Notes under the pieces: generated by a model
What the model saw: the letters and a program-made list of their open reading frames with translations, nothing else
What the model was told of the DNA's origin: nothing
The model's database searches: none
Position numbers and translations under genes: made by a program
Assembly (NCBI GenBank): GCA_949130485.1
Contig: OX422183.1
Span: forward strand, 29,369,316 to 29,433,315
Length of the DNA stretch: 64,000 nucleotides
Direction of reading: 5' to 3'
Source of the DNA: Agelas oroides
Lineage: Eukaryota > Porifera > Demospongiae > Agelasida > Agelasidae
In this document: piece after piece, positions 35,501-50,500 of the stretch
Layout: each line of letters starts with the position of its first letter
Numbering within the stretch: the first letter of the stretch is position 1

Positions 35501-38500
35501 TAAGAAGTATGAGTAATGGTGTGTGTAGGATTCAACACGAAGCAAATCAACTTTGCTTCTCAGACATCCACTGCTGATTTCTGAGTGAAATTCTTTCAGA
35601 TTTATTAATATACAAAGCAACTTTGATTTTTATCTTCGTTTCTACTTTGCTTTTAGCATGATTTGTGACATCAGACCACTTGATGCACAGTCAGCTAGAT
35701 AGCAGTACATGCAGTTAGCTCACAATGCACACAGTTCACAGTTACTGATATCATGCTCACTTGCTCTCATTTGCCTTGATATGCTACATACATGGTGAAT
35801 ATACGTACGTAGGATTAACATCTACAGTTTGGGGTAAAACCAAACTTTTTTCATGAGTAAGTGTGTACATAACTATAGGTTTGGAACAAGACTGCGGGTG
35901 AACTGGTCACCAGATATGTAGCCTCAAGTGTAGCTTCTGGGAGATGCATGTGGGGCAATTGCTCTACTAAGCACCTCTAATTTTGTATTTTTGAGCCTAC
36001 CACCACATTTAGCAGTCAACAAAGACTTGCTGGACTAAACATTCAGGTAATAAGGCTAAAAGCTGATTTCTTGCATACATTTCAGGGATGGATCCTTGCT
36101 TTGACACTCCAGATTCAAAACAGCTTTATGGACGGCCATTACAAATCCAGTGTTAGGATCTGTAGCTTAGTGGTGGCATTTCATGCTAGTTTGACATTCT
36201 TTGTGAAACTTCAGTGCACTCATGCACAAGCTGCTAGCTGTGTTTATCAATCAATAAGTCAATAAAATCCGACAACTTTAATAAAAGGCACTGAAAGCCT
36301 ACAGTTGGAGCTTTGTATACTAAATGTTACTTGGCGCAATGTTCTGTGCCAGCAGAAAGGGGGGTGTCTCTAATTGCTGGAATGCAATATGGAATGGAAC
36401 GGTGGAATGGAATATGGAATGGACGGTGAATGTACACAGAACAGCTAAATCATGTAACTGACCCACTGCTCAGTCTAGGCTGAGCTATACCTACTACAGC
36501 TTAGGCTCTTACCTCACTGCAGAGGCTTTATAAGTTAGTCATTGCTGACATATTTTTATTACTGCCTCGTCTGGTACGCGAACAAACTGCTATGTGTAAC
36601 ACTAACTCAGCCTAGTCCCCACTCAGCTCCACACAACCATGAAAAGCTTGGTGGGGGCTGGGAACACTCACCAGATGCTTGAACTTGTACTAGACTAGTG
36701 GCAGCATTGTTTTTTTTTTTGTGGTGAGGTAAGGACCCTAGCTATACCAGCAGAGCACATAAGAATGGCCACCCATTCTTATGCACTCTTGTAACCTAGT
36801 AGGTAGCTTATCCCAGGTAGGGCAGGGCTGCTAGCCTACGCAACGGCATTTTCTAATTTTGATTGTCCATTCCATAGTCCATTCCATTGTTCCATTCCAT
36901 ATTCCATTCCAGCGATTAAAAACACCCGCAGAAATGGTGCGACAAAAGGAAGTGGGCAATTTGAGCAAGACGTGCTGTGCTCATGCATGGCCGCTGTTGT
37001 GGCTGGCTGTAGAAAGGCCTTAGTCAGCACTGGGTGAACCATTTCTCTACTTTGTACAATTGTGCTTAGAAAATGCTCTTCTCACCTTTTAAGGGCACTA
37101 GCTCTGTTTAGCACTGTAGTCACTTTTCTGTATGGACAGGCATTCATTTGTCGAGAGCTCAGACTATTAAAAAGTTGCAAAACAAATGTGGTAAGGGCCA
37201 CATATCTGCACAGAATGGCTTCATAGTTTGTTTAGGTCAAGTACGTACGAAGCACTAGCTTTATCCCAGTAGAAGTCAAAATAATTTCCACTGATGGGAC
37301 CCATAGGCTAAATGTGGGTTGTAGGTAATAAAAAATAGTAGTTAATTGGTTTAAGTGTTTTTATGCAATTTTGCAAATCTGTAGCTTGGCAACCAAATGA
37401 TTGTGAATATTGTACATAAACATTTGCAGAGTAAATAGTGTATAAGAAATACAAATGGTACTGTGCATGTTCAATATCTGAATTTGGTATATACTTTTGT
37501 GTCTGTTTTAGAGCGTACTTGTGCTAGCAAATAATTCAGTAATGCAAACGTGCAATAAAGAGCATTATGGGAGCCATTCTGAGTGTAAGCATAGCAACAG
37601 CTAGCATGGTCTGCAATTGCACATAGCTGCCCATACCAAGTAAGTATCTATATTGTGTGGTACATTTTAATGTGGTACGTTTCAATGGCATTTTAATGGC
37701 AAGCTATTCATATCAAGTTCCTCTAAGCCGTATGCTATGTTATGTATAGGCTTGTGTATAAGGCAAATTGCACGGTTGATTCTCTGACCCAACTGATACG
37801 TACCTACATACATTTGGAACTGCACTGATGAAGCTCACATGCGTTTTGCACTAGTTTCCTGTTGTATGGTTTAACATGTATACCAGGTCCTAAGGTTATG
37901 TAAGAAATGTTAAATTTAAGGTGTCTATTCTTTCATTCATTGCTGGCTCATTTCTTCAGGCCCCCCCTCTGTACCCTCCATCTCTTGTGTTGGCATCTCT
38001 GAAGATGTCAGTGGAGATGTGAATATCACTGTGAGCTGGACACTGAGTGGTGGAGACAGTGCTGATTTCTATTTGATCAGTATTACCACCAATGCTCCCA
38101 ATACCCCCTATAGAGGACATCTCAACATCTCCACTACTAGTGTTACACTGCCACGTAAACTGACTGGCTTTCATGGAGACTATGAGTACAACATTACAGT
38201 ACGTGGTGTCAACTGCGGGAGTCAGGAGGGGAGGGAGAGTGAGCCCCTGACAATCAGACCTCAAGGTAGGTACATTTCTGGACACTACGTGATTAATTGA
38301 GGCAAATCCAAATGCAAGTTGAAAGATGGATTTTCATTTTCCTCTTTTTCTTTTTCACTCTCTATGTGCCATAATATGGATTGATTGAAAATCCTAGCAT
38401 ATATTGAGGGTTTGGGGAGGAGGCTAGTAGTATATGCCCTCCCACTTCATTCATTCATTTTTATTATATTTGCAGTTCCTGCAGCTCCCAGCAGCTGTAA

Positions 38501-41500
38501 CATCACTCTGTTATATGACCAGTCATCACGAAGGTTACAGTCTATTGACACCACCTGGGATTTGATACCAGTATGTCACACAACAGGTTTTGTCTATTTC
38601 CAAGTGATGGGTGTACCTATTACATTGCTAGTTTCAAGAGGTGATTAAATGTAACCAGCACTAGTGAGTGGGTGCTCCAGTGCAGTTATGAGATGCAATC
38701 AGGAGGGAAGCATGAGCACCTGCTGTGGTAGGATGAGTCTGAAGATATAGACAAGCCAGGTTGCTTGCAGAATAGCCTCTATAGTATGACTACCTTCTGC
38801 TTGATAACGTTAATCCATGACATTGAAGATGTGTCATGCATTTTTTTTACATATGGCAGCTCACAGACAATAGAAAATTAATGTTTCTGCTCCTAGCTAT
38901 AATACTAACTATATGCAATGGTGAAGACACTGCAAAGAGCTTCAATCAGTGGCAATGTACTATGGTTTATGTACAAGAAAAAGATGTGATCGTGCGTGAA
39001 GCCTCATATACCGTAAATTTTAAATGAGCGCATTCACGAAGATCCTACGAAGCATGTTACTGCCCGAGTGCAGCGTCGGCGACCCGGAGCGAAGACAACT
39101 GAAGTTAAAGCACGTGTGGCAACTTATTTCTGGTTTGTGCTTCTACCGACCATCAACAGCAGGCCGCTCACAGGCGGTACAAAATATGGACAGTGGTTGA
39201 GGTTGCTTCAGGTAGAGCCAGTCATGCATGGCATGAACGGCACTCATAAACGCCAGAAATCCAGCTCATGATTTCATCGTAAAGCTTAGTCTATGCATGT
39301 GTAGCTACATTAGCTGCCATGGCTGGAGAAATGGCTGGCATATGTGATATACTTGGCTATCTCGGTAAGAACTTAGCTACTTGTGTGTTTTGAAATTTGG
39401 CTGTAGTGACAAATCCTGCTATATGCCATGACAAATTAGTAAACCAGCAAGCAAAAATACTTTCAAAGCCTCCTGTGAATGGTAAAATGGATGTGCATGT
39501 AGGAGGATGATTGACTTGATGTATGACATAATATCCTGTATCAGCTTGCTCAGGCTCGCCCCCACAATGTTCTACATTTTCTAGTTATTTTTGTTCTTTG
39601 TTTTGCTTGTAAGTTCAGTGTAATTCAGTAAGTTTCAAACTTCTCCCTAGCTCCAGAATCCAGTGGACCCACAGGGGGCATGTCAAGGCCCAAGAGGAGT
39701 CACCAGACAATACCAGATCAGATACCAAATCGGATCTTTTAAGGTTTATGAGAATGTGAACACTACTGCATGCAGAGCTGAGAGGTGTAACCACACCTAC
39801 AATCTCCTGACTGTTGACAGTGTACCCTCTAGCTATGACAGTGTGTCAGTGGCTGCTGAGAATGTTGTGGGATTTGGAGCTGCAAGAACATGTACAGCAC
39901 AAACTATCAGTGAGTTAAAAACATATGTAGCAATCCATGCAGAGATGAGAAGTGCAGCCACATCTATAATTCCTGCATGAATGTTGACACCCTCAAGCTA
40001 TGACATAATTTGTCAGTAGCTGCCCGAAATGTACTTTGCATCACTTCATTACTTATTTTGTCAGTGCATGTTTTGGTTAACTGTAATATTAGTGCTGGAG
40101 AGCCTGTTTAGTAAGTAGTGAAGCCAGGTAAGACTTTATGGAAAATCTCTGCCTGTTGAGTAGCAGTAAGTGTAGGCCACATCTTTCTACTCACATCACT
40201 CTTGGGAAAGGCAGAAAGAGGTGAAACTAGTTTGTGATCAATAACTTGGCAAAATGTGTCATAGCTGTAAGTAACAAGTGAGTAAATAGGCAAATCACTG
40301 CAAAGTATACTTATGAGAATAAATAAAAAACAAATTACTTACCTAGCAGTGATCAGTTATTTAGACAAACTACTCCAGCCTTAGAGTTGCACACTATCTA
40401 TGCAGGTCAGGTCACTGGACTTGCTGAGCATGAGTACATGACCAATGCTTGTCACTTTGACCTCAGACTGATAACAGTGATAGGGATGTAAAGACGTTAT
40501 TGTTGTACACGGTGTAAATTAGCTTAGTTCATCTGCTACATGTATGTGTGAGTCAAATGGTGTACAAACTTGTGTATGAGTTGCAAAATGTGAAGTGCCG
40601 GCACATGTAGCTACTCTTCTAAGTCTATATTTTTGGTAGAATGACGTCCTTATTTTGTGCATATAGGTACAACCAACAATCTTCTAACTGGAGAATTGGT
40701 AGACCAGAACTCACCCAATGATGCAGTGCTTATGTGCACTTTTCTATGTGAGTTCAATGGCTCTGCTCACTGTCAAGTTCAGTATGGAACTGACCCAACC
40801 TACATGGACCTGCCATACTCTGCTGAGTCTACTGAATCTGGCACAGTAGGGGACTCTGTCGGAGTTGTACTGAGGGAACAACTAAAATCCTCCACTACAT
40901 ATTACTATAATGTGTCTGCAGTTAGTGGATATATTACTGTGATGGTACAAGGAGCCTTCACAACACCACAATACAGTAAGTATTTACATGTCTGATTTAG
41001 TACAAACTATGAAAGGAACATAATCTTTGTGTATACATAATCATGTGCATGGATATATTAGTCTCAGCAATTTAGTTGTTGCTTGTAAAGATAAACATAA
41101 CCTGTCTTGTCAGTCTTGTGTACATATTTAGAAGATTAGTATAATTAAGACTGCCAAGTGTAGTCGAAAAGTTACAATACTGGTGTATTACACTTTCATC
41201 TAGTTATATTTTAGAGCACACCAGTACACCGCTATATGCTGCTAAGTGCACCATGTAGTATGATAATATCAAATGTATGGATGGCCAAAGTACGTAGCTT
41301 TGTGCATGCAAAAACTTTAGAGCTGGAGTTTAGCTACTAATTCAAAGCCTCTCTGTTGAACATTACCTACAGTAGAAACACAAAGCAAAGTCTTCTTACA
41401 TCAATACTCAATAGTCAACTAAAAACGTTTTCAAATGAAAACAAGCACATGTAGGGAATGAATTTTCAAAAAGCTTATGAAACACTCTAACTTCTTTCCT

Positions 41501-44500
41501 AACATGGACAGTGACATCTACATTTCTCATTGATAAGAACACACTGAAATGTTAATTGTGCAACTATTAACCCATCACAATTGCATTAACTAACACGTAC
41601 CAAGTAACAAGCACCACATAGCATGGTTAGATGCATGGTACTAAATGTAGGGATGGTGTAAAAAATATCATAGAGCGTTCCCACCTAGTTAGGTTGCTTA
41701 TTGTGAATCCTACATAAATTTGTTCTTCCTTGAAAACTTTTTGCATTTTCTCATTATGGTATGCAGTGTGCAGTGAAGAAGCTCTTACTGATCAAGGTGG
41801 GACAGCAAACTCTACAAGGTGTACAGACAGAGGACTTGCTAACAGCTTGTCCATCCCTGATGGTTTGGTCTGCTATAATGGAACTACTATAGGATCTAGG
41901 GCAGTGTACATCTGCAATAATGGTTTCATTGTGATGGGGGGTGCGGCCACAAGGGTCTGCCAGAGTGATGCAAATTGGAATGGAAGCACACCCCATTGTA
42001 TCCCAGAGGGAAAAGGTATGTACTCTAGCCAATAACATCCACTTCAGAATGAGTACCGTTTTGTGTCAGGTTTTGTATTGATGTACATTATTTACATGCT
42101 GATAGTGGGGTGTTTGAAGAAATTTGATCATCCAAGCCGCAATGTGATCAAAAACTGGATTACACAAAGGCCTGAGAACAACACCAGTGACAATGGTCAT
42201 TGGATAAGTTTTATATGATACTTGTCCACCTTCTATGCTTTTATCTGAAGCTGACTTGATAAGTTGATATAGGCCTGGAGGAAGAAAGGAAAAAGATGGA
42301 TGAAATTCTTACTTAGCACAAATCGTTTGCCACATTTGCAAGGGAGTACCACAAGGCAAGTAGTGGTGTCAAACTTCGGTAAGTCCTCTCTCTCAGGCTG
42401 GAGAATAAAACATTGTGCATACATGTGCACTTTTGTGGCTTTTCATTCACCATTCATTCATTCATTCATTCATTCATTCATTCATTCATTCATTCATTCA
42501 TTCATTCATTCATTCATTCATTCATTCATTCATTCATTCATTCATTCATTCATTCATTCATTCATTCATTCATTCATTCATTCATTCATTATTCATCATT
42601 ATTTTTTTCTTTCCACCTGGGGTGTAATCTTTTTTTTTACATGTCTGCAATGTCTGTAAAATGATTTGACACTGGATTTTTGGCTGGCATCGTAACCACT
42701 TCTGGATAATTGCTCATGCTACTACCGTAAAGCCTTATCCCTATATGACAAAATGCCAACCCAGGACTGAAATTAGTAAGTGGGGTGTAAACTATAGTGA
42801 TACTTCCTGCAACTGTGTTACTGGTTTAGATTTGCTCATGGCTAAGATACAGGTATAGGCTCACTTGTCTATTTATAACCTAGGACCGTTAGATTTACTG
42901 TTTTAAAACGTACATATCAACCTGACCATCCTTTCTGCTATTCATGTGTGTATGCATGTGTATGCGTGTGTGGGACTTTAGCATGAAGCACATACTGTTG
43001 GTTCAGAAAAAATGTAGATGCCATCGAAGTACCAAGAAAGGGGAAAAGTGTGCATTGTAGCACTTTGTACACACATTCCTGAATTCAGAATCACCTCTTT
43101 GATGACAACTTCCTTTTCCACTGACTTCAATTCTCGTCTTAATTAAAGCATGAAGAGAGTACAACTATAAATACAGTGTCATACCTTTGTTTCGAGGCCA
43201 CTGCCTCAATTTTTATTGCACTGTATTATGTAACAAATGTTTTGAGAGATATGTAGAATGTTGAACAGGTGGGATTCATTTAATAAGAGTTCAGCTGACT
43301 AATGTCAGGAACCAGACAGACCTGGTGTTTACTGACAGGTCGCTAGTTATGAAAGTTTAAAATCTGGGGTGTTACTGGTTACCTAGTGGTGGTTGAACTG
43401 CTGGAGTATGAACCAAAAATGCCACACTAACAGCACAGAGTTTTTAGAGTGTACCAAGCATTGAACATACATTGAGAAGAAGGTTTACCCTGGTGTCTTT
43501 CAGAGGGGATGTTTTTCCTTAATACTGTCTTTAATTGTGCTATTGAGATTTCATGGGTGAACCCTAATCAAGCCAAACCAAATTACAGCATCCCAAAAAA
43601 TCAACTGTAGATAACTTTGTTATCTACAGATCAAATTGGAAGTGTTGTTGGTGGTATCATTGGAGGAGTTGTTGGAGGTTTCATTGGAGTATTGCTGACA
43701 ATCATTGTGATGGTAGTTTTGGTAAGTTATTTATACTTATTTAATTTGATCGGCGGAAAACAGAGAGTAATAATGCTTTCTAAAACCTGCAGCAGATTTA
43801 GTGTGTGCACAAAGTGTACACCATTTTATGACTCGGTTGACTGTTCTGAATACTAGTCAGACACACTTACCACTAAACCACTTGGACCCCTGGCAGAGGA
43901 GCGGAAGACAAGCTATATGAGCAGGATTGCCTAGAGGCCTGCAAGTGGCCTGCACTAGACTGTAAATTAATATCTCATGATGCTCCTGAGCATCAGTGAT
44001 CATTCAACAGCATGATATTTGGAAGATTCACACACACTTTTTTTGTTGTTGTTTGCATGATAAAGCTTTGTCAATGTACAAATCTACAAGTGGGTACTGT
44101 ATCTATCTGCACCATCACTTCACCCTTGCTTCTGCTTTTCACTAGTCCGTACCATGGAAATGTAGAATTAAGAGCTTGACAATGTGGCTATTTCGATGTG
44201 AATTTAGCTGCACCATTTATGAAGTGCTTCTTCCATGCAAGTGCCCACACCCTAAGCTTCCTGTTTCTGCTAAAGCACCCAGTGGTCACTATGGTGCTCA
44301 ATGTGTAATTATTGTACTACTAAATGAATCTCATATTTGTTTGCATTTAGCTAACAAAGAAGAGAATGCATCAGGGGAAAGAGGTAAACAAACCCATGTA
44401 GCATTAGTGTCCATGTACATATATCTTTCTCTCTTTTACTTAGAATGATAGTGTGTGTGTAGGTACTGTATAGGTAATTTGTTTGATATAGGAATGGCAT

Positions 44501-47500
44501 TTTTCTGATTGTGTGCACTACTCCTTCTTCAAAGCCAGTTGAGAGTCTATGGAAAGTGATGCTGATAGGCTAGCTAGTTTATAAATAAAAGACGAAAACA
44601 AAAGCCTGCCAGCACCATCCCAAGTGGGTGGCTATCCTAGTAGATATTTATTAAGTTAGCAGATGGTTCCAGCTCATGGGAATGATCATCATGTCCACAT
44701 GTATTTATAGTTCAATAAAGCATTCCAATTTCAGTTTAGATGTCACATATACTAAGTAAGCCTACAAATTGAAGATAGTTAGTACAATAATACAAATCAT
44801 CCATATTGTGCTCTCTTTGATTTTAGTTACAGGTGGTTGAATTGCCTTCTCAAGCAGAGGTAACAAACCTAAGCAACATTTATTACCTTGTTTGCATGGT
44901 ATTCATGGTTGCTTAGACGACTCACAGTTCTATGTGACCACACATGCAGGGAAACATTATTATGATTGAAGTACTCTGTACACGGGAATGGCAAGGGGTG
45001 TAGTCACTACATAGAAAAACTAATTATTATGCGGAATGACATGACAAATAAGCCAAGGTTTTTTTGCAGGAGGCAAAGAAAGATAAAGCTTTCTCTAAAT
45101 TGCCTGAAGTAAAAAGAGTGCTTAAAAAAAGGAACTTGCTAAAATGGACTTCCCACTGTTGGCTTCATACCAAATTCATAAACGTACACTGCTTTCCCAG
45201 TTGCCAGTTGCATGCAAACAATACAGAACACTCTATTAGAAGGATTCTTCTCCATTATGAGATTACTCATCACTACTGCTGAACTTAACATACTCTTAAC
45301 ACTAATACTGAATACCAAAGTTGAAGATACTAAGCTTCCTTCTTGCCCACCCTGAAGAAAAATTTGTCTTATGTTATCGTGGCTGGCAACACCAAATGTT
45401 CTCTAACTCATTTTAAGCCCTGTTATCTATGTGTAGCCTTAGCCTTCTATGCTAGTGTTCCCCATGTCTCCAACACTGATACCTCCCAGTTGTTAGCAAG
45501 TCTACCAACTTCTGCAGTTTTATATATTTAACATGCAGTAATGCCTGCAAAGTCAGCGATTCAATTGTCTAAGGAAGCAAACTGAACATCAGAATTGTAA
45601 ATCAGTTCCTAACACTAAGCTTAACTTATTGTCACATCTATCTGATTTGTGGTGAATGTTTGTTTCCTGCTGTTTATCAGAACCTGCACAAGGCAGCTGA
45701 AATGGGCCAGATGAGCAGAGTTATATTTTTTGTTAAGGATGGAGCTGGTGTGAACATCAAAGATGCTAAAGAGGTATGTGAAACTGTATTAAACTAGTAT
45801 TGATAATTTCACTTAGTCCAATTTCCAGCCTTCACCTGAGAAAGGGCCCTGTATCCATGCATTATTGTTCCCAAGTACATTCAAGATCACTGCTTACAGC
45901 TACACAGATAAATAAATAGGGAGTTGGCCTGAGTGCCTATATAGGGAGATGCCAGATTTGATACCTACTTTGGAGCTGGGGAATGTACTTATAGTGTGCA
46001 TGCTGATTCATCTCATAAAATGCCAGTCTTCAACCTCCTTCTATACTGTACACACAAAATGTTTAATTGTAGCTAGAGTATGCATGAATACCACTTGAAC
46101 CACAACATCAAGGATGTTGTACGTAAATTAGTCTGTGTGGGCCCATATAGAGAAGGGGGTGGAGACCGAGCATAGAACACGAGACCGAGAGATGCACTCC
46201 CAACGCTAGTGGTAGGCTGGCGAGCTTCAGCGGTGAAGGGCGAGGGGGCGCTTCCGCGAAGTATCTGGCATGTCCATCATCATTGTGGGCGGTCCAAGGT
46301 AGACACTTTCAACTGTAGATAATCAAGTGGCTTAAATAGACTTTAATCTCAATATATCGAATTACGGATGATTCTTCTGAGAATTCTCTGCATATTGTGT
46401 CACCACCTATCACTCCACCTGACCAACCTGACGTTATTGCATGTGGCTAAATCTCCAAGGCCTTCCTTCTCCCTTTTTGCATACTGCAAATGTACAAAAA
46501 CTGGAGTTGGGGGAGGCCTGGAAATGAGGCTAAGTAGGCCTAGCTGTATTGCCTGCACATGCCTTTACCGGCTATTATCGATGTCTCCAAATAAGATAAA
46601 TAGGTGCCACTTTCAAATAATGAACCCTTAAATAGTAGCTACGCAAAAACAAACAGTCAAAAAAACTGTTCTAAATAGTAGCTACAACATATGATTTAGG
46701 AAGTACAGTATATGTATGTATTCTCGTACTAAGCCACATGGGAATGGGTAATTTTGATTTCTACGTGGTCTGGGTATAAGGCTAAGCTTTTTTATTACTG
46801 TATTTTCCTTGAAATAAGGTATGGAATACAATGCTAACGAAAAAGGTGATGTCAACAATGATGTATTGGTGTGTATGAGAATGCATTAGTTTAGTTGGCT
46901 TCACTTCTAGGCACACACAAAAAGGTGTATCATTATCAATACTGTTTCATAATAATATTAGTTCAAAAATGCCTGACAAGTCTGTCAATCTTTAGATCAT
47001 GCTGGCTAGTTATGAAACTGTGTTTAGAGATTTGTATTCTTCTCTCAATTAGAGGACTCCCCTGCACATGGCAGTGAAAGGAGGCCATATGGACATAGTG
47101 GAATACCTTATTAAGAGTGAAGCTGATATCAACATCAAAGATAATAAGGGGGTAAGCACATATATGATGAAGTTATGAATATTTCTGATGTAGAGTGCAT
47201 CAGCCTGCCTCATTATCATTACCAAAGAAATTGTCTACTGTTTATGTATGCTTAATCATTTTAAAACAAATGTAATTCAATCTGCCATGCTGACAAACAA
47301 CAATAGTAACTACATATTTGTTCCATTCTCTCCATCAGTGGACTCCCCTGCACATTGCAGCTAAACAAGGTCAACAGGACATGGTACAATATCTTATTGG
47401 CAAAGATGGTAGTATCAACATCAAAGATAAGGATGGAGTAAGTGAACGCAATGAGGGCAGATTGGTCCTGTTGTTTGAGATAACTTCAACTATTTAATAA

Positions 47501-50500
47501 AGGTTCACTGTTTTAGCATGTGTACAAAATGTAACGAATTTGTGTAATTCTAAACTAATAAAAAGGCAACCAATATAAACCATTCTCTCCATTAGAGAAC
47601 TCCCTTGCATGTGGCAGTTGAAGGAGGCCATTTGGATACAGTGAAATATTTCCTTGAAAAGGGAATGGATATCAACATCAAAGAGTCATTTGGTGTAAGT
47701 CTATAGGAGTACACTACTGAAAAAGTCAAGGGTGCATCAACCACAAAGGGAAGGGGGCAAGTATCTCTGCAAATGGCAAGAATTCTGTTCATGAATTTTT
47801 GACAGCCACTGGTACACTTTGTTGTATGTAAACCTCTCACCTAAATCCACTGCTAGCACTTATCCCTGCCATTGTGCACCCTATGCTTGGTTAGCAAACT
47901 CTCACAAACTTCACCATTGAGTATGTGCATGGAGGTGGTCATAAGCAAAGCCTACTGTAAGTATTTATCTGTGTACAATGCTCATGGCATTTTGGACAAA
48001 CAGGGCATATTACTGCCAGTCATCTACACATGGATGGTAAGCTACACTGCCCCATAGCATCACGCTTTCTCTGTCTCTTCAATTTAAGACTGCTTGTGCA
48101 AAGCAGTTTGCTCTTTGATGTCTAGCATAAATATACCATATCCAGCAACCGCATTTAAGATTTTTTCATTCACATCACTAAGTATGTAAGTTACATGCCC
48201 TCTCGCCACCTTGAGCAAATTGATAAGCCCTTGTGAAGATAGATTAGCACTGCTGACTTCACTTTGAGTGCACCTCATCTCGAGGCACCAATTATGTACA
48301 CTGTTTTATAACAAACAGTAGCAAAATACTAATCATTTTCTCCATCAGTGGACTCCCCTGCATATTGCATCTAGACAAGACCGAAAGGACATAGTGGAAC
48401 ACCTTATTGAGAGAGGAGCTGATATCAACATCCAAGATAGCATTGAGGTACATGAAAGGGTGTTTTTGCATGCATAATTTCTTTACAAATGTGTGTACTT
48501 TTGTTTATCTCTCCATCAGAGGACTCCCTTGCACTGGGCAGCTAAACGATGCCATTTGGATGTAGTGAAAGCCCTCATTCGTAATAAAGCAGATATGAAC
48601 GTGAAAGATGAAGATGGGGTATGTGTATGAGACTACACTGAGGGTAGATTATGAGTAGTGATGTACCCTCATTAGTAAGAACTAGAGATTTTTGCAATTC
48701 TGTCTGTTACACTAATGCAAAAACAATAAATGCTTGCATGTTCATTTTCCTTCTATTAGCGTACTCCCATACATATGGCAGCCAAAGGTGGTGACAGGAG
48801 CATAGTGGTACATCTTGTTGAGAAAGAAGCTGATGTCAACATCACAGATGATACTGGGGTAAACATAGAATTTAGGTCACACAAAATTAATTTCCTGTTT
48901 CTGGTTTCAGCATGCAACCACAGTATTCACACAACCTGCACCTTGTGGATTCACACTTCTGCATTTACACTTATGTACATGCTTCGATACACAAGTTCCT
49001 GCATTTTGCAGTGTCATGCCTGCACTGGATTGTCTGATAATGCATTCTGCTGCTTGTACATTTAAGTTTAAGACACCACTTTTCATTGACATATGTTGCT
49101 TGATCATGTAGAACCAGAAACAGGAAATTAACTTCATTTGGCTTTAGTAGTAATTCCAGTCATCTGAGAAAGGGGCCTGTACCATCATTTATGCACGCAC
49201 AATTATTCAGAATTTTGATGTGTATCATTTGTTACAGCCATCTCACTACCTGCTATAATGGATACGTTTTAGGGTGAACAGTTCCAAAGTAATGATACAA
49301 TAATGCTACAATTTATGTGTAGAAAATTATGCAGGTGTGGAAAAACAGGACTCAGAATTTAATCCTTGTTTATGTGTTCTATCTGTAGTATGCATTTGGG
49401 GGTCTATTTTTTAGGCTTCAATACCTCATGCATGCAACTTAAGCTTCTTAGCATGAATACTTGGTGACTGAGAGTTTGGACTACTTGGATACTGTGTCGT
49501 TTATGTTGAACACACACGTTAAATTTTGACTGATATGCCTACATTTTACATTTTGATGAAGCAGGCATTCCTCCTGCTTGCAAACTTTCATTAGCCACCT
49601 TGACTGTTTTAGCCCCATAACACAGCTCCAGAAAAACCTCAGAAGTAATCACACAACTTCATAATTCTAAAATTACAGGAGAGTGTGAGGTATAGTCTAA
49701 TGCCCAGACCCTTAGTAAGAAAAAGAGAGTCTAGTGATTACACATTGACAGACCATCTGCTAGCTGTTGATATATGATTTGAATTTGCTTGCTCAGCTTC
49801 ATTAAATTGGACATGTGTAAAGTAGGTCTGTGGTGAATATTTGTGGTGAGAAAGCCCAGTAGTTAATTGCCCAATGAGCCAATCAGACTCTTACCTCTGA
49901 AATTACTTCTTACTAAGTGTTAGGGAGCAAGATGAGGTCTGGAGATAGTGCACCACTTTAAAAACATCATCATAGGTGTAAAATCAGTCTGTACACTAAC
50001 CACCCTTCAATCTATCAAAATTACTTTGGTTGATTTTTCAACTGTGTGTTTGAATGTATCTGTTCACCAGAGAACTGCCCTGTATGTAGCCGCTGAAGAA
50101 GGCCAACTGGACGTAGTCAAATACTTTGTTGACGGAGGACTCCACATGGGCATCAATTCTAAATATAATAAGGGGGTAAGTATACTATGTAGTGGTTAAC
50201 CCACAAGCTGCAAGTGTGTATTGCATCTATTAAAACCTGAGGGCATTACACTTAGGAATACATACTTACACAGATAGCACGGGTGAGGGTCGACAAGACA
50301 ATTGTATGCCTTTTACGTATAATGTGCATGGCTTTAGTGAAGCTTTTAGTGAACAAAGTCAATTCATTTCATTATGTACTACGAGATTTTTGTCACTTAC
50401 ATTACAAACCTATGTGGCCCAGGTTGTTGTCCCACAAAGCAAATTACTTCACTACCTTCGCACCAACAATTGCTGATGATTACCCATGATACAAGACCAG

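Noticed and set aside
42300-42664. Three long open frames of repeated FIHS
   Set aside because: Pure translation of the (CATT)n microsatellite.
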